From: an uncultured Bacteroidota bacterium
Lineage (GTDB): Bacteria; Bacteroidota; Bacteroidia; Flavobacteriales; Flavobacteriaceae
Direction of reading: 5' to 3'
DNA: 64,000 nt
Assembly: GCA_902598305.1 (NCBI GenBank)
Contig: CACKBL010000002.1
Span: 1-64,000, forward strand
Shown: piece by piece, positions 53,296 to 62,539 of the stretch
Position numbering within the stretch: position 1 is the first letter of the stretch
Layout of the letters: each line of letters starts with the position of its first letter
Made by a program: the position numbers and the translations under genes
Notes under the pieces: model-generated
What the model was told of the DNA's origin: nothing
Seen by the model: the letters and a program-made list of their open reading frames with translations, nothing else
The model's database searches: none

Positions 53296-54654
53296 TTGAC
53301 AAAGAATTGGTTTCTTAATTACATTAATAAAAAAAAAGCAGACCCTGCCCCACTAGCAGTTTTTAGAATTGGTTTTGGACTAATGATGGCCATATCAATA
53401 ATTAGATTTTGGTCGTACGGGTGGATTGAGCTTTTATACTTAAATCCTAAGTTTCATTTTAAATACTTTGGCTTTGAATGGGTTAAAGTCTACGGGAATA
53501 TTACCTATTTAATTTTTTTATTGTGTTTGATTTCTGCCATTTTTGTAGCACTTGGATATAGGTATAAGCTATCAATCGTTACTTTTTTCCTCACCTTTAC
53601 CTACATCGAACTGATGGATAAAACGACCTATCTAAACCATTATTATTTTATTAGCAGTTTATCGTTTTTAATGTGCTTTCTGCCTGCGGGAAAATATTTC
53701 TCTCTTGATAATTACTTTTCAAAAAAAAATTATAAATCCATTCCAAAGTGGTCCATTGATAGTTTAAAGTTATTTATATGTCTTATCTACTTTTTTGCCG
53801 GTATTGCAAAACTAAATTCCGACTGGTTATTCGAGGCTCAGCCAATCTCAATATGGTTCAAATCAAAGTATGATCTACCTGTTATAGGAGAAAACTTAAT
53901 GCAATTTCCTTGGTTTCATTACCTTGTTAGCTGGTGCGGAATGCTATATGATATTTTTATTCCATTCTTATTGTTATATTCTAGAACGAGAATTTTAGCC
54001 TTCATTTTTGTAATCATATTTCATGTTCTTACTAAAATATTTTTCCCTCCAATAGGAATGTTTCCTTTTATTATGATTGTATCAGCTTTAATTTTCTTCT
54101 CACCTAAATTTCATAACAAAATAATATCAAAATTGAGAAGACTTTTATTCGTTAAATCCTCCAATTTAAAAGAATTAAATTTGAAGTCATCCAACTACGC
54201 TCTTTTGATAGTTGCTTTGTTTTTAACACTTCAAACTTTACTGCCTTTAAGACACCTTCTATACCCTGGAGAATTGTTTTGGAATGAGGAGGGTTATAGA
54301 TTTTCATGGAGAGTAATGCTAATGGAAAAGCGCGGATACTCGACTTTTAAAATTGAAGATAGTGTGACTAAAAAGTTTTTCTATGTTGATAACCAAGATT
54401 TTCTCACACCCTTTCAGGAAAAACAAATGAGCTTTCAGCCAGATTTTATTTTAGAATATGCCCATTTCCTAGGAGACCATTTTAAAAATCAAGGGCACAA
54501 AAATTTAAAGGTATATGTAGACAGTTTTGTTGCCTTAAATGGTAGGCCTAGCCAAAGATTTGTAGACCCAACAGCTGATTTATACCAAATAGAAGAATCG
54601 TTTAAACATAAAAATTGGATTATCCCTTTCAAGCATGAAATCAAAGGTTTTTAA
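53296..54654 (+). CDS. HTTM domain protein (vitamin K-dependent gamma-carboxylase-like)
   Basis: The 452-residue polytopic membrane protein has about seven or more helices. It resembles the HTTM/VKGC-like family: PAPLAVFRIGFGLMMAISII, the conserved NHYYFISSLSFLMCFLPAG, LKLFICLIYFFAGIAKLNSDWL and the C-terminal soluble part GYRFSWRVMLMEKRG. The start is TTG at 53296; no ATG precedes helix 1 in this frame. The human relative carboxylates Glu residues, but bacterial homologues near imelysin and TonB receptor genes have no proven activity. It overlaps the receptor gene by 20 bases. Confidence 0.85.
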   Translation: MTKNWFLNYINKKKADPAPLAVFRIGFGLMMAISIIRFWSYGWIELLYLNPKFHFKYFGFEWVKVYGNITYLIFLLCLISAIFVALGYRYKLSIVTFFLTFTYIELMDKTTYLNHYYFISSLSFLMCFLPAGKYFSLDNYFSKKNYKSIPKWSIDSLKLFICLIYFFAGIAKLNSDWLFEAQPISIWFKSKYDLPVIGENLMQFPWFHYLVSWCGMLYDIFIPFLLLYSRTRILAFIFVIIFHVLTKIFFPPIGMFPFIMIVSALIFFSPKFHNKIISKLRRLLFVKSSNLKELNLKSSNYALLIVALFLTLQTLLPLRHLLYPGELFWNEEGYRFSWRVMLMEKRGYSTFKIEDSVTKKFFYVDNQDFLTPFQEKQMSFQPDFILEYAHFLGDHFKNQGHKNLKVYVDSFVALNGRPSQRFVDPTADLYQIEESFKHKNWIIPFKHEIKGF

Positions 54655-57058
54655 TATTATAATATTTATGTTTTGGATAAATGGTTATGCTCAATTCCAA
54701 GTTAATTGCGTTGTCAAAACCGATGAAGACAATTCTCTTGAGACAAAATTTGTCGATATCTTCGACCGTGATCAAGGATTTATTAAAAAAGCTCCTATTG
54801 GAGAAGAGTTTTCGTTTGAAATTGATAAAGAAAATATTTCGCTTGTTTTTTTAGCAGAGGGATTTGAAATTTTTGAAAAACAATTAGATGTTTCTACAGA
54901 TAAGGATGTTTTAATTATCCTCAAACCTTTGGTAGAGGATTTATCAGAAGTAGTAATTAGTGCAAAAAAAAGGGAAATTTTCCAACTATCAAGACTAAAG
55001 GATTTTGAAAAAACTTCAATATATGCAGGAAAAAAAACAGAGGTTATATTAGTAGAGCAATCAATGGCAAATCTCGCATCCAATAATGCAAGACAGATAT
55101 ATAGTCAAATACCCGGATTAAATATTTATCAAAATGATGATGCTGGACTTCAATTGCATATTGGAGGAAGAGGTCTAGATCCTAACAGAACCTCAAATTT
55201 TAATACGCGTCAGAACAATTATGATATTAGTGCCGATGTGCTTGGGTATCCAGAGAGCTATTATACTCCCCCTTCAGAAGCAATTGAAGAAATACAGATT
55301 GTAAGAGGTGCTGCATCTCTACAATATGGAACACAATTTGGAGGACTTGTTAACTTCAAACTTAAATCGTCAACTACATATAAACCTGTAGAGGTTACAA
55401 CTAGAAATACGTTTGGAACAAACAATTTATATACAAATTTTTCGCTTGTGTCAGGAAATATTAATGATTTTAAATATCTCACATTTTTTAATTTCAAAAG
55501 TGGTGACGGTTTTCGTCCGAACTCCACATTCAATTCATCCAACTTCTTTTTTAGTTTAAGTAAAAAAATAAAAGATTTAGAAATTAGTTTTGAAATCACT
55601 TATTTAGACTACTTAGCCCAACAACCAGGGGGTCTCTCAGATGAAATGTTTTTACAAAATCCCTTTCAAAGTAACAGGGCAAGAAACTGGTTTGAGTTAA
55701 ATTGGTTTTTATACAACACAAAAATTGATTATCAATTTTCTGATAACTCAAATTTTAATTTTAATTTTTTTGGGCTTAAAGCACAAAGAAATGCGCTGGG
55801 ATTTAGAAGCAACAGAGTAAGCCAGATAGACTCTAATGATGAAAGAGATTTGATCAAGGGTGATTTTCAAAACTTTGGCTTCGAGACTAGGTGGCTAAAA
55901 AAATATAAAATATCAAAATACAACTCGGTTTTTCTGGTAGGAAATAAATTTTACAAATCCAACAATACTTCTCAACAAGGACCAGGGTCGAATTCAAGTA
56001 GACCTGAATTTGATTTTAGATTGGATGAATATCCAAATTATTCACTGCAATCAAATTACAATTATCCCAATGAGAACATTTCATTTTTTACAGAAAATAT
56101 TTTTTATTTAAATGACAAATTTTCAATAACTCCCGGAGCCAGATACGAGTACATAAAAACTGCAACTGATGGGGCTTATAAAAAAATAAATACAGATGCT
56201 GCTGGAAACGTAATCCTAAACCTTTCAATTGACTCAGCAGAAAGTAGAAAAAGGAGCTTTACGCTATTTGGTTTGGGTTTCAGTTATAAGAGGTCAGAAA
56301 AAATAGAATACTATGCTAACATTTCTCAAAACTATAGATCAGTTACTTTTGCAGATATCAGTATCATTAATCCAGCTTTTAGCATAAACCCTAATATAGC
56401 GGATGAAAAGGGATTCACAGCAGATTTTGGCCTTAGAGGAAATATTGATAAAATTGTTTCTTTTGATCTAAGTCTTTTCAACCTATCATACCAAGATAGA
56501 ATTGGTTTCGTTCAAAGGGCATACCGAGATGGAAGTGTGAAAAGTGAAAGAGGAAATGTTGGTGATGCTAATATTTTAGGAGTTGAATCACTAATTGATC
56601 TAAATTTAAAAGAATTTTCAGGAATTAATAATAACAATTATTTATTGAACGTTTTTCTGAATTTTTCATTTATTGATTCAGAATATACAAAATCTGAGGA
56701 ACCCGGGGTGACTGGTAAAAAAGTTGAATTTATACCTAATTCAAATATCAAAACAGGTTTGAGGTTTGGATATAAGAATTTCTTATTCAGTACTCAATAT
56801 ACTTTTTTATCTTCTCAATACACAGACTCTTCCAACGCTGTAGGCGGTAATCTCAGTGGTGTGATAGGTTTAATTCCTTCATACAAAATAGTTGATATTT
56901 CTAGTTCCTTTTTAGCAGGGAGATTTAAATTCGAATTAGGTATAAACAACTTGTTTGACAAAGCATACTATACCAGAAGAGCTACTGGTTATCCTGGACC
57001 GGGGATAATAACCTCTCCAAATAGAAATATATATTTCACTACTCAAGTAAAAATTTAA
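54635..57058 (+). CDS. TonB-dependent receptor, FecA-like (probable iron-complex transporter)
   Basis: The 807-residue outer-membrane receptor has a signal peptide (MFWINGYAQ) and a short carboxypeptidase-like N-terminal domain (to about 105). The plug has NARQIYSQIPGLNIYQ, LHIGGRGLDPNRT and IQIVRGAASLQYGTQFGGL, and the barrel ends in NIYFTTQVKI. The plug pattern resembles FecA-like ferric-citrate receptors. The imelysin, DUF4856 and HTTM neighbours and the upstream Fur-like box support iron or iron-complex import. It starts inside the end of the HTTM gene, so translation is probably coupled. Confidence 0.9.
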   Translation: MKSKVFNIIIFMFWINGYAQFQVNCVVKTDEDNSLETKFVDIFDRDQGFIKKAPIGEEFSFEIDKENISLVFLAEGFEIFEKQLDVSTDKDVLIILKPLVEDLSEVVISAKKREIFQLSRLKDFEKTSIYAGKKTEVILVEQSMANLASNNARQIYSQIPGLNIYQNDDAGLQLHIGGRGLDPNRTSNFNTRQNNYDISADVLGYPESYYTPPSEAIEEIQIVRGAASLQYGTQFGGLVNFKLKSSTTYKPVEVTTRNTFGTNNLYTNFSLVSGNINDFKYLTFFNFKSGDGFRPNSTFNSSNFFFSLSKKIKDLEISFEITYLDYLAQQPGGLSDEMFLQNPFQSNRARNWFELNWFLYNTKIDYQFSDNSNFNFNFFGLKAQRNALGFRSNRVSQIDSNDERDLIKGDFQNFGFETRWLKKYKISKYNSVFLVGNKFYKSNNTSQQGPGSNSSRPEFDFRLDEYPNYSLQSNYNYPNENISFFTENIFYLNDKFSITPGARYEYIKTATDGAYKKINTDAAGNVILNLSIDSAESRKRSFTLFGLGFSYKRSEKIEYYANISQNYRSVTFADISIINPAFSINPNIADEKGFTADFGLRGNIDKIVSFDLSLFNLSYQDRIGFVQRAYRDGSVKSERGNVGDANILGVESLIDLNLKEFSGINNNNYLLNVFLNFSFIDSEYTKSEEPGVTGKKVEFIPNSNIKTGLRFGYKNFLFSTQYTFLSSQYTDSSNAVGGNLSGVIGLIPSYKIVDISSSFLAGRFKFELGINNLFDKAYYTRRATGYPGPGIITSPNRNIYFTTQVKI

Positions 57059-57073
57059 TTAAAAACTATTATC

Positions 57074-57430
57074 ATGTGCAATAAAATAAAAATTATAAAT
57101 CAGACTAATGTGGGAACACTTTCTAGATGTGTGTGTGGACTCTATGTACTTCAATTCAACAATGTTTTTCTGGAATTTGACAAATACGAATTATTAAGTT
57201 TTAAAAAATATATATCTTTTGTAAATTCGGAATACTGGGATTCTCAAATTGATTCATGCAATTCTACAGTTTCAAGGAAAATACCCATTGTAACAAGACA
57301 AAAAAACTTGTTTTTAATTTTTAACAAAAGCGAATTCAATGCATTAAAGGATTTGTTGTTTGGAGAAGATTGTATTGAATTAGATGATTTGACCTGTAAA
57401 CTCTCAAAAGATTATTTATTTTTAAACTAA
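57074..57430 (+). CDS. DUF6686 family protein
   Basis: The 118-residue protein lacks a signal peptide. Features are VGTLSRCVCGLYVLQFNNVFLEF near the N-terminus with a Cys-x-Cys pair, a central RKIPIVTRQKNLFLIFN and a C-terminal acidic helix. The sequence matches what I recall of DUF6686, a small flavobacterial family often placed after TonB receptors in iron loci. The function is unknown. It starts 15 bases after the receptor gene and ends 7 bases before the DUF2271 gene. Confidence 0.7.
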   Translation: MCNKIKIINQTNVGTLSRCVCGLYVLQFNNVFLEFDKYELLSFKKYISFVNSEYWDSQIDSCNSTVSRKIPIVTRQKNLFLIFNKSEFNALKDLLFGEDCIELDDLTCKLSKDYLFLN

Positions 57431-57437
57431 TTTTTCA

Positions 57438-57938
57438 ATGAGATTAATTATACTTTTTTTATCCTTATTATTTTTATCTGGCCTTGGTAAGTATTATTCT
57501 GAGGATGTTTTATTAAAATGTAAAATAGAAATGATTGAATACAGAGGAGAGGGTGCTTACATAGCGGTGTCGCTTATGGATGAAAACGATAAATATTTAA
57601 AAACCCTTTATGTTCTTGGAGAAGATAAAACTTGGTTTTTTGACATGAGGCTATTTTGGGCAAATTTAAAAAGTAATGGGCTAATCGGCGATGATGCATA
57701 CTACGCGCACGTTGACGGTATTACAGGTCCTACCATTGGAGGTGGGAAAAATCTAGTAGTTCCTCTCTTATTGAATAAAAGTGAAATTGGCAAAGGATAC
57801 AAAATTTTATTTGAGACAGCAGTTGAGGATAAAGGATACTTTAGAGACGATTTAACATTTGAATTAACGGAAAAATCACTAAATGATAGCTTTGAAGGAA
57901 CTGGATTTATTAAAACTATAAGAACCTTATCTAATTAA
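57438..57938 (+). CDS. DUF2271 family exported protein
   Basis: The 166-residue protein has a signal peptide (LFLSLLFLSGLGKYYS). The DUF2271 core follows: YRGEGAYIAVSLMDENDKYL, KTLYVLGEDKTWFFDM and a C-terminal YKILFETAVEDKGYF. Members commonly accompany PepSY-type reductase genes, and here such a gene follows three bases downstream. The protein is probably periplasmic and may serve as an electron-transfer or substrate-binding partner of that reductase, which is inference. Confidence 0.8.
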   Translation: MRLIILFLSLLFLSGLGKYYSEDVLLKCKIEMIEYRGEGAYIAVSLMDENDKYLKTLYVLGEDKTWFFDMRLFWANLKSNGLIGDDAYYAHVDGITGPTIGGGKNLVVPLLLNKSEIGKGYKILFETAVEDKGYFRDDLTFELTEKSLNDSFEGTGFIKTIRTLSN

Positions 57939-57941
57939 ATT

Positions 57942-59405
57942 ATGATACTATCCATTTGGAGATATTGTCACTTCAGTTTAGCAGCGGTTGCATCGATATT
58001 TTTAATTTTGGCCTCCATTACGGGTGCAATTTTAGCTTTTGAGCCAATAACCGATTCACTAAAAAATTATTCAATTAATAACTTAAATGAAATAAGTTTA
58101 AAAGAAACGCTTAGCGTTTTGGATAAAAAATTTAAAGAAGTATATGAGATCCAAATCACAAATGAAGATTTTGTTTCTGCCAAAGTTTTGACGTTCTCAA
58201 ATCAAACTGAAGAAGTTTATTTAAATCCAATTAATGGTGAAATACTTGAAAAGGTGAAGCCAAAATCAAAATTTTTTAGTTTTTTTACAAATCTTCATAG
58301 ATCCCTCTTTTTTAAAAAAATTGGAAGAGTTTTTGTTGGAATCATCTCATTTATTCTCTCACTAATCACCCTTACTGGACTAATGCTATTAATTCAAAGA
58401 CAGGGAGGAATTTTGAAAATTTTTAAAAAAATAAAAGAAAATAATTTTTCAGAAAAATATCATGTTGTTTTTAGCAGGATTTTTGCTTTACCAATATTTC
58501 TAATAGCAATTTCTGGTGCTTACCTCACTTTTGACAGATTCGTGGTAGGTGATTTACGAAATTCTATGCTCCTTAAAGAAGAAATTTTATCTGATAACAA
58601 ATATTTGAAATTTGATTTGATTGCACTCGATAAAGTAAAAAAAATAATTTATCCATTTTCTAAATCTCAAAGTGACTATTACGCAATTGAACTAGTTGAC
58701 CGCTCTGTAACGGTAAATCAGTATACAAACAGAATTTATTCTCAAAGTTTTTATCCATTTAGTTATTTCACAAAAGAATGGTTTTACAATTTGCACACCG
58801 GAAAAGGAAATTTGTTGTTATCGATAATTTTGCTTGTCTCATCTATCAGTATTTTGTTTTTTATATTCACTGGATTTAAAATTTCGACAAAATCAACTCT
58901 TAAGAACTTAAAAATAAAATATTTATCATCTGAAAAAGACAGTAAATACATAATACTTGTTGGCTCTGAAAAAGGAAATACATTTGAGTTTGCTAAATTC
59001 TTGAGTACCCAAATTCTGTCTTTTGGAGAGAAAGTCATTATAAAACCATTAAATAGTTATAAAATTTATAATCAAGCAGAAACTCTAATAATTCTTACTT
59101 CAACTTATGGTGAAGGCGACCCCCCATCAAATGCAAATGATTTTGTGTCTCGTTTTAAAAAATTTAATCAACCTAACAAAATAAAGTATTCTATCATTGG
59201 TTTTGGTTCACTCAAATATCCAAAGTTTTGTGCTTTTGCTACAAATATTGACAGAATGATAAGACCTCTTGATAATTTTGAAAAGATTGTTCCATTGATG
59301 AAAGTTAATAGAAGATCTGTTGAAGAATTTAACAAGTGGATTAAAATGTGGAACTGTAGTAAGCTTACAAAAATTAAATTCAATGAGATGGAAATTGAAA
59401 CTTAA
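57942..59405 (+). CDS. PepSY-associated membrane protein with C-terminal flavodoxin domain (short reductase)
   Basis: The 487-residue protein has four hydrophobic helices (first FSLAAVASIFLILASITGAI, then FVGIISFILSLITLTGLM, IFALPIFLIAISGAYLTF and SIILLVSSISILFFIFTGF) with PepSY-type periplasmic segments between them. From about residue 336 a flavodoxin domain follows (LVGSEKGNTFEFAK, TSTYGEGDPPSNANDF). Homologues usually continue into a FAD/NADPH ferredoxin-reductase domain to reach about 700 residues. Here the protein stops after the flavodoxin domain, just before tRNA-Leu. It may be a ferric or ferric-siderophore reductase that takes electrons from a separate protein. Confidence 0.87.
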   Translation: MILSIWRYCHFSLAAVASIFLILASITGAILAFEPITDSLKNYSINNLNEISLKETLSVLDKKFKEVYEIQITNEDFVSAKVLTFSNQTEEVYLNPINGEILEKVKPKSKFFSFFTNLHRSLFFKKIGRVFVGIISFILSLITLTGLMLLIQRQGGILKIFKKIKENNFSEKYHVVFSRIFALPIFLIAISGAYLTFDRFVVGDLRNSMLLKEEILSDNKYLKFDLIALDKVKKIIYPFSKSQSDYYAIELVDRSVTVNQYTNRIYSQSFYPFSYFTKEWFYNLHTGKGNLLLSIILLVSSISILFFIFTGFKISTKSTLKNLKIKYLSSEKDSKYIILVGSEKGNTFEFAKFLSTQILSFGEKVIIKPLNSYKIYNQAETLIILTSTYGEGDPPSNANDFVSRFKKFNQPNKIKYSIIGFGSLKYPKFCAFATNIDRMIRPLDNFEKIVPLMKVNRRSVEEFNKWIKMWNCSKLTKIKFNEMEIET

Positions 59406-59433
59406 GTCAAATAAACCCTTATAAGTATAAAAG

Positions 59434-59515
59434 TACCTTGGGTGGGAATCGAACCCACACTCTCGAAAGAACTGGATTTTGAATCCAGCGCGTCTACCAA
59501 TTCCGCCACCAAGGC
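59434..59515 (-). tRNA. tRNA-Leu (anticodon CAA)
   Basis: On the minus strand the acceptor arm GCCTTGG pairs with CCAAGGT (first pair G-T), with A as discriminator. The anticodon stem-loop CTGGATTCAAAATCCAG gives CAA. The variable arm is TTCTTTCGAGAGT and the T arm is GTGGGTTCGATTCCCAC. The length is 82 nt. Confidence 0.96.
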
Positions 59516-59590
59516 ATTTTCATAAATGTAAACAAATAATCGCAACATTTAAAAATGTTGCCTTCTAAGTTACATTACGAAATAAATTTC

Positions 59591-59598
59591 TAAATTTG
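59591..59598 (+). promoter_or_regulatory. Candidate -7 promoter element for prs-rplY-pth
   Basis: TAAATTTG is a full match to the Bacteroidota -7 consensus and is followed by C, as is common. It lies 27 bases before the prs ATG at 59626. No convincing -33 element is seen at the usual distance. Confidence 0.55.
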
Positions 59599-59625
59599 CA
59601 ATCCATTTAAACTTACCAAATAAGC

Positions 59626-60555
59626 ATGACAGAGGCAAAAATTTTTAGCTGTTCGCAAAGTCACGATTTAGCTTTCAATATAGCTAAAGATTTCGGTGCT
59701 AAATTGGGTAAAATTAAATTTTCCAATTTTAGTGATGGAGAATTTCAGCCCTCTTTTGAAGAGTCTGTTCGGGGGTCAAGGGTATTTATTATTGGCTCGA
59801 CAAATCCAAATTCCGATCATCTTATGGAAATGCTTTTAATGCTTGATGCTGCCAAGCGTTCCTCCGCTAGACACGTTACCGCTGTTCTTCCTTACTTTGG
59901 GTGGGCAAGACAGGACAGAAAAGACAAACCAAGAGTACCGATAGGAGCAAAATTGGTTGCAAAACTTTTAGAAGCTGCGGGAGCTACGAGAATAATTACT
60001 ATGGATCTTCACGCAGATCAAATTCAAGGTTTTTTTGAAAAGCCTGTTGATCATCTATATGCATCAACTATTTTTGTACCACACATAAAAAACTTAAGAT
60101 TAAAAAACTTAACCATAGCTTCACCTGATATGGGAGGATCTAAACGTGCATATGCATATTCTAAATTTTTAGAGTCAGATGTTGTGATTTGCTACAAGCA
60201 AAGAAAAAAAGCAAATATTATCGATAGTATGGAACTTATTGGTAATGTTAAAGGAAAAAATGTTGTTCTAGTTGACGACATGGTCGATACTGCTGGAACA
60301 CTTACAAAAGCATCTGATTTAATGATTCAAAGAGGTGCTCTGTCTGTTAGGGCTGTGTGCACACACGGTATTTTATCCGGTGATGCATATGAAAAAATAG
60401 AAAAATCCAATTTGGCAGAATTGATTATTACTGATACTATACCAATTAAACCAAAATCGAAAAAGGTTAAAATTTTAAGTTGTGCTGAACTTTTTGCATC
60501 AACAATGAAGAATGTTCATTTAAACAAATCAATAGACAAAAACTTTTTAAATTAA
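59626..60555 (+). CDS. prs: Ribose-phosphate pyrophosphokinase
   Basis: The 309-residue enzyme makes PRPP from ribose 5-phosphate and ATP for nucleotide, His and Trp synthesis. Key motifs are [31 protein letters not shown], the metal/ribose-binding [12 protein letters not shown] and the PRPP signature [17 protein letters not shown]. Length and motif order are standard. rplY and pth follow closely (4 and 28 bases), a conserved group in Bacteroidota. Confidence 0.98.
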   Translation: MTEAKIFSCSQSHDLAFNIAKDFGAKLGKIKFSNFSDGEFQPSFEESVRGSRVFIIGSTNPNSDHLMEMLLMLDAAKRSSARHVTAVLPYFGWARQDRKDKPRVPIGAKLVAKLLEAAGATRIITMDLHADQIQGFFEKPVDHLYASTIFVPHIKNLRLKNLTIASPDMGGSKRAYAYSKFLESDVVICYKQRKKANIIDSMELIGNVKGKNVVLVDDMVDTAGTLTKASDLMIQRGALSVRAVCTHGILSGDAYEKIEKSNLAELIITDTIPIKPKSKKVKILSCAELFASTMKNVHLNKSIDKNFLN

Positions 60556-60559
60556 AAAA

Positions 60560-61222
60560 ATGAAATCGATAACAATTAACGGGAGTACAAGAAAATCTCT
60601 CGGGAAAAAATCAACAAAGGAGTTAAGAAAACAAGATATGGTTCCATGTGTCTTATATGGAGAAGATGAACCTATACATTTCACTGCAAAAGAAATTGAT
60701 TTTTCTAAACTCATTTATACTCCCAATGCCCACAAAGTAAAGATTATTCTAGAAAAAAAAGAATTGGATGCTATTTTACAAGATATCCAGTTCCATCCTT
60801 TATCAGACAAAATTTTGCACATTGATTTCTATCAACTCAACGAAAAGAAAGAAGTTTCAATGGAAATACCAGTTAAAACTGAAGGTTCTGCACCAGGTGT
60901 ATTAATAAGTGGAGGTGTTTTAATACTTAACCAAAGGAGGTTAAAAGTAAAAGCCCTTCCTAAAAATTTACCAGACTTTATTAAGGTTGACATTTCAAAC
61001 TTAGAATTAGGAGACAAATTTTACTCATCAGATTTAAAGACCGAAAATTATGAATTTCTTCATCCAGACAACATGGTAGTTTGTCAGGTTAAAGTTGCAA
61101 GAACTTCATTAAAAGAAATTGAAGAAACAGAAGCTGAAGTGAGTGAAGAAGTAGCTGAAGACTCAACTGAAGAGAAAAAAGATTCAGATGAGGTGAAAGA
61201 AGAAACTCCATCAAAGGAATAG
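60560..61222 (+). CDS. rplY: 50S ribosomal protein L25 (CTC/TL5 form)
   Basis: The 220-residue protein binds 5S rRNA. Residues 1-90 form the L25 domain ([43 protein letters not shown]). The C-terminal TL5-type beta domain follows ([12 protein letters not shown]-like segment, [13 protein letters not shown]). An acidic Glu-rich tail of about 40 residues ends the protein. It is the long, general-stress (Ctc) type. The gene lies four bases after prs. Confidence 0.95.
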   Translation: MKSITINGSTRKSLGKKSTKELRKQDMVPCVLYGEDEPIHFTAKEIDFSKLIYTPNAHKVKIILEKKELDAILQDIQFHPLSDKILHIDFYQLNEKKEVSMEIPVKTEGSAPGVLISGGVLILNQRRLKVKALPKNLPDFIKVDISNLELGDKFYSSDLKTENYEFLHPDNMVVCQVKVARTSLKEIEETEAEVSEEVAEDSTEEKKDSDEVKEETPSKE

Positions 61223-61250
61223 TTTATTGCTTAAATTTAAAATAACTTAG

Positions 61251-61862
61251 ATGTCTTGGTGGAACCCTTTTAAAAATAAAAAGCCTCAACCAAAAGACAT
61301 TTCTAAAAAATTCTTGATTGTTGGTCTCGGTAATATTGGAGTAGATTATGCTTTAACGAGACATAATTTGGGTTTTGATGTATTGAATTATATAGCTAAA
61401 AGGAAAGAATTAAAATTTAGTGATTTAAGGTATGGTGCAGTCACAAAGTTCAACTTTAAGGGCAGAGTTTTTATTTTTTTAAAACCTTCAACATACGTAA
61501 ATAAGAGTGGTGACGCTGTAAAATACTGGATGGCTAAAGAAAAAATAAATCTTCAAAACCTACTAGTTATCTGCGATGATTTGAATATCCCATTTGGATC
61601 AATTAGAATCAAAACAAAGGGAAGTGATGGAGGTCACAATGGTCTTAAAGATCTTGAATCTAAATTAGGCACTAGTAATTATGGTAGATTAAGGTTTGGA
61701 ATCAAAAATGAAACTAAACAAAACACAACCCAATTTGTTTTGGATAAATGGAATCAAAATGAACTAGATGTTTTAGAAACTTATTTTATAAAAACAGAAA
61801 AAGCAATTTTTTCTTATACTCTACTTGGACCATCAAATGCGATGAATAATTTTAATAATTAA
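61251..61862 (+). CDS. pth: Peptidyl-tRNA hydrolase
   Basis: The 203-residue enzyme releases peptides from prematurely dropped peptidyl-tRNA. Motifs are VGLGNIGVDYALTRHNLGFD with catalytic His, KPSTYVNKSGDAV with Asn, ICDDLNIPFGSIRIK with Asp, and GSDGGHNGLKD. A basic N-terminal extension of about 20 residues precedes the usual start. The family's GLGNPG reads GLGNIG here. It is convergent with the lipoprotein gene, 5 bases away. Confidence 0.96.
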   Translation: MSWWNPFKNKKPQPKDISKKFLIVGLGNIGVDYALTRHNLGFDVLNYIAKRKELKFSDLRYGAVTKFNFKGRVFIFLKPSTYVNKSGDAVKYWMAKEKINLQNLLVICDDLNIPFGSIRIKTKGSDGGHNGLKDLESKLGTSNYGRLRFGIKNETKQNTTQFVLDKWNQNELDVLETYFIKTEKAIFSYTLLGPSNAMNNFNN

Positions 61863-61867
61863 AACTT

Positions 61868-62539
61868 CTAATTTGCTAACTCAAATTTGGAAGTGACAGA
61901 TGTAGAATTGTTATTTTCATTGTCCCTAGTAATTATTTTCCATAAATAAATATTCCCATTTTGAAGTTCTATGTCAAGTGCTTCAATCAAAATTTTTTCA
62001 TATTTAATTTCCGCACCATTTGAAGCATTCTCAATAATTAAATCATAATTTTTAATATCTCCATCTAGATCATATCCTTCCCATTGAAATGTGACCATAT
62101 TAACTGAATTCAAAATAGATTCATTCAAAGGATAAATTAGCTTTGCAGGAAATGGTATGTGATTCAACTGAGAAGGCCCTTCCAAATAAAAGTTTCTAGT
62201 CTCACTTAATGCAATATTATCACTTGAGTCAGATTTACTAACTACATACCAACTATAAGGTGCTCCCCTCTCAAGAGTAACTTGAGATGTTGTTAAATTT
62301 GTTGTTTTTGATATATTTTCATTAGTTATCTGATTTTCAATAATTAAATCATAGTTATCAGTATGTTTTGATTCTGTCCAACTAAATTCTACCTCCGCGA
62401 AATTTGAATTTGAATTTGAAAATAAACAAGTATTATTGTTTTCGGGATTAACTAATACTACCTGCTCGGGGTCAGGGATCGACTCTTTACAAGAGAAAAT
62501 TAAAATAAGTACAAAAAATGAGATAAATTTTTTAATCAT
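61868..62539 (-). CDS. Surface lipoprotein with fibronectin type III-like modules
   Basis: The 223-residue protein has a lipoprotein signal with lipobox LILIFSC. Two similar beta-sandwich modules follow, each with a W-containing strand pattern (VEFSWTESKHTDNYDLIIEN and FQWEGYDLDGDIKNYDLIIEN). Each ends in an aromatic strand (PYSWYVVSKSD, IYLWKIITRDN). This is the pattern of Ig/FN3-like domains used in surface proteins. The start ATG overlaps the stop of the upstream secreted protein gene (ATGA). The partner role is unknown. Confidence 0.75.
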   Translation of the reverse strand: MIKKFISFFVLILIFSCKESIPDPEQVVLVNPENNNTCLFSNSNSNFAEVEFSWTESKHTDNYDLIIENQITNENISKTTNLTTSQVTLERGAPYSWYVVSKSDSSDNIALSETRNFYLEGPSQLNHIPFPAKLIYPLNESILNSVNMVTFQWEGYDLDGDIKNYDLIIENASNGAEIKYEKILIEALDIELQNGNIYLWKIITRDNENNNSTSVTSKFELAN

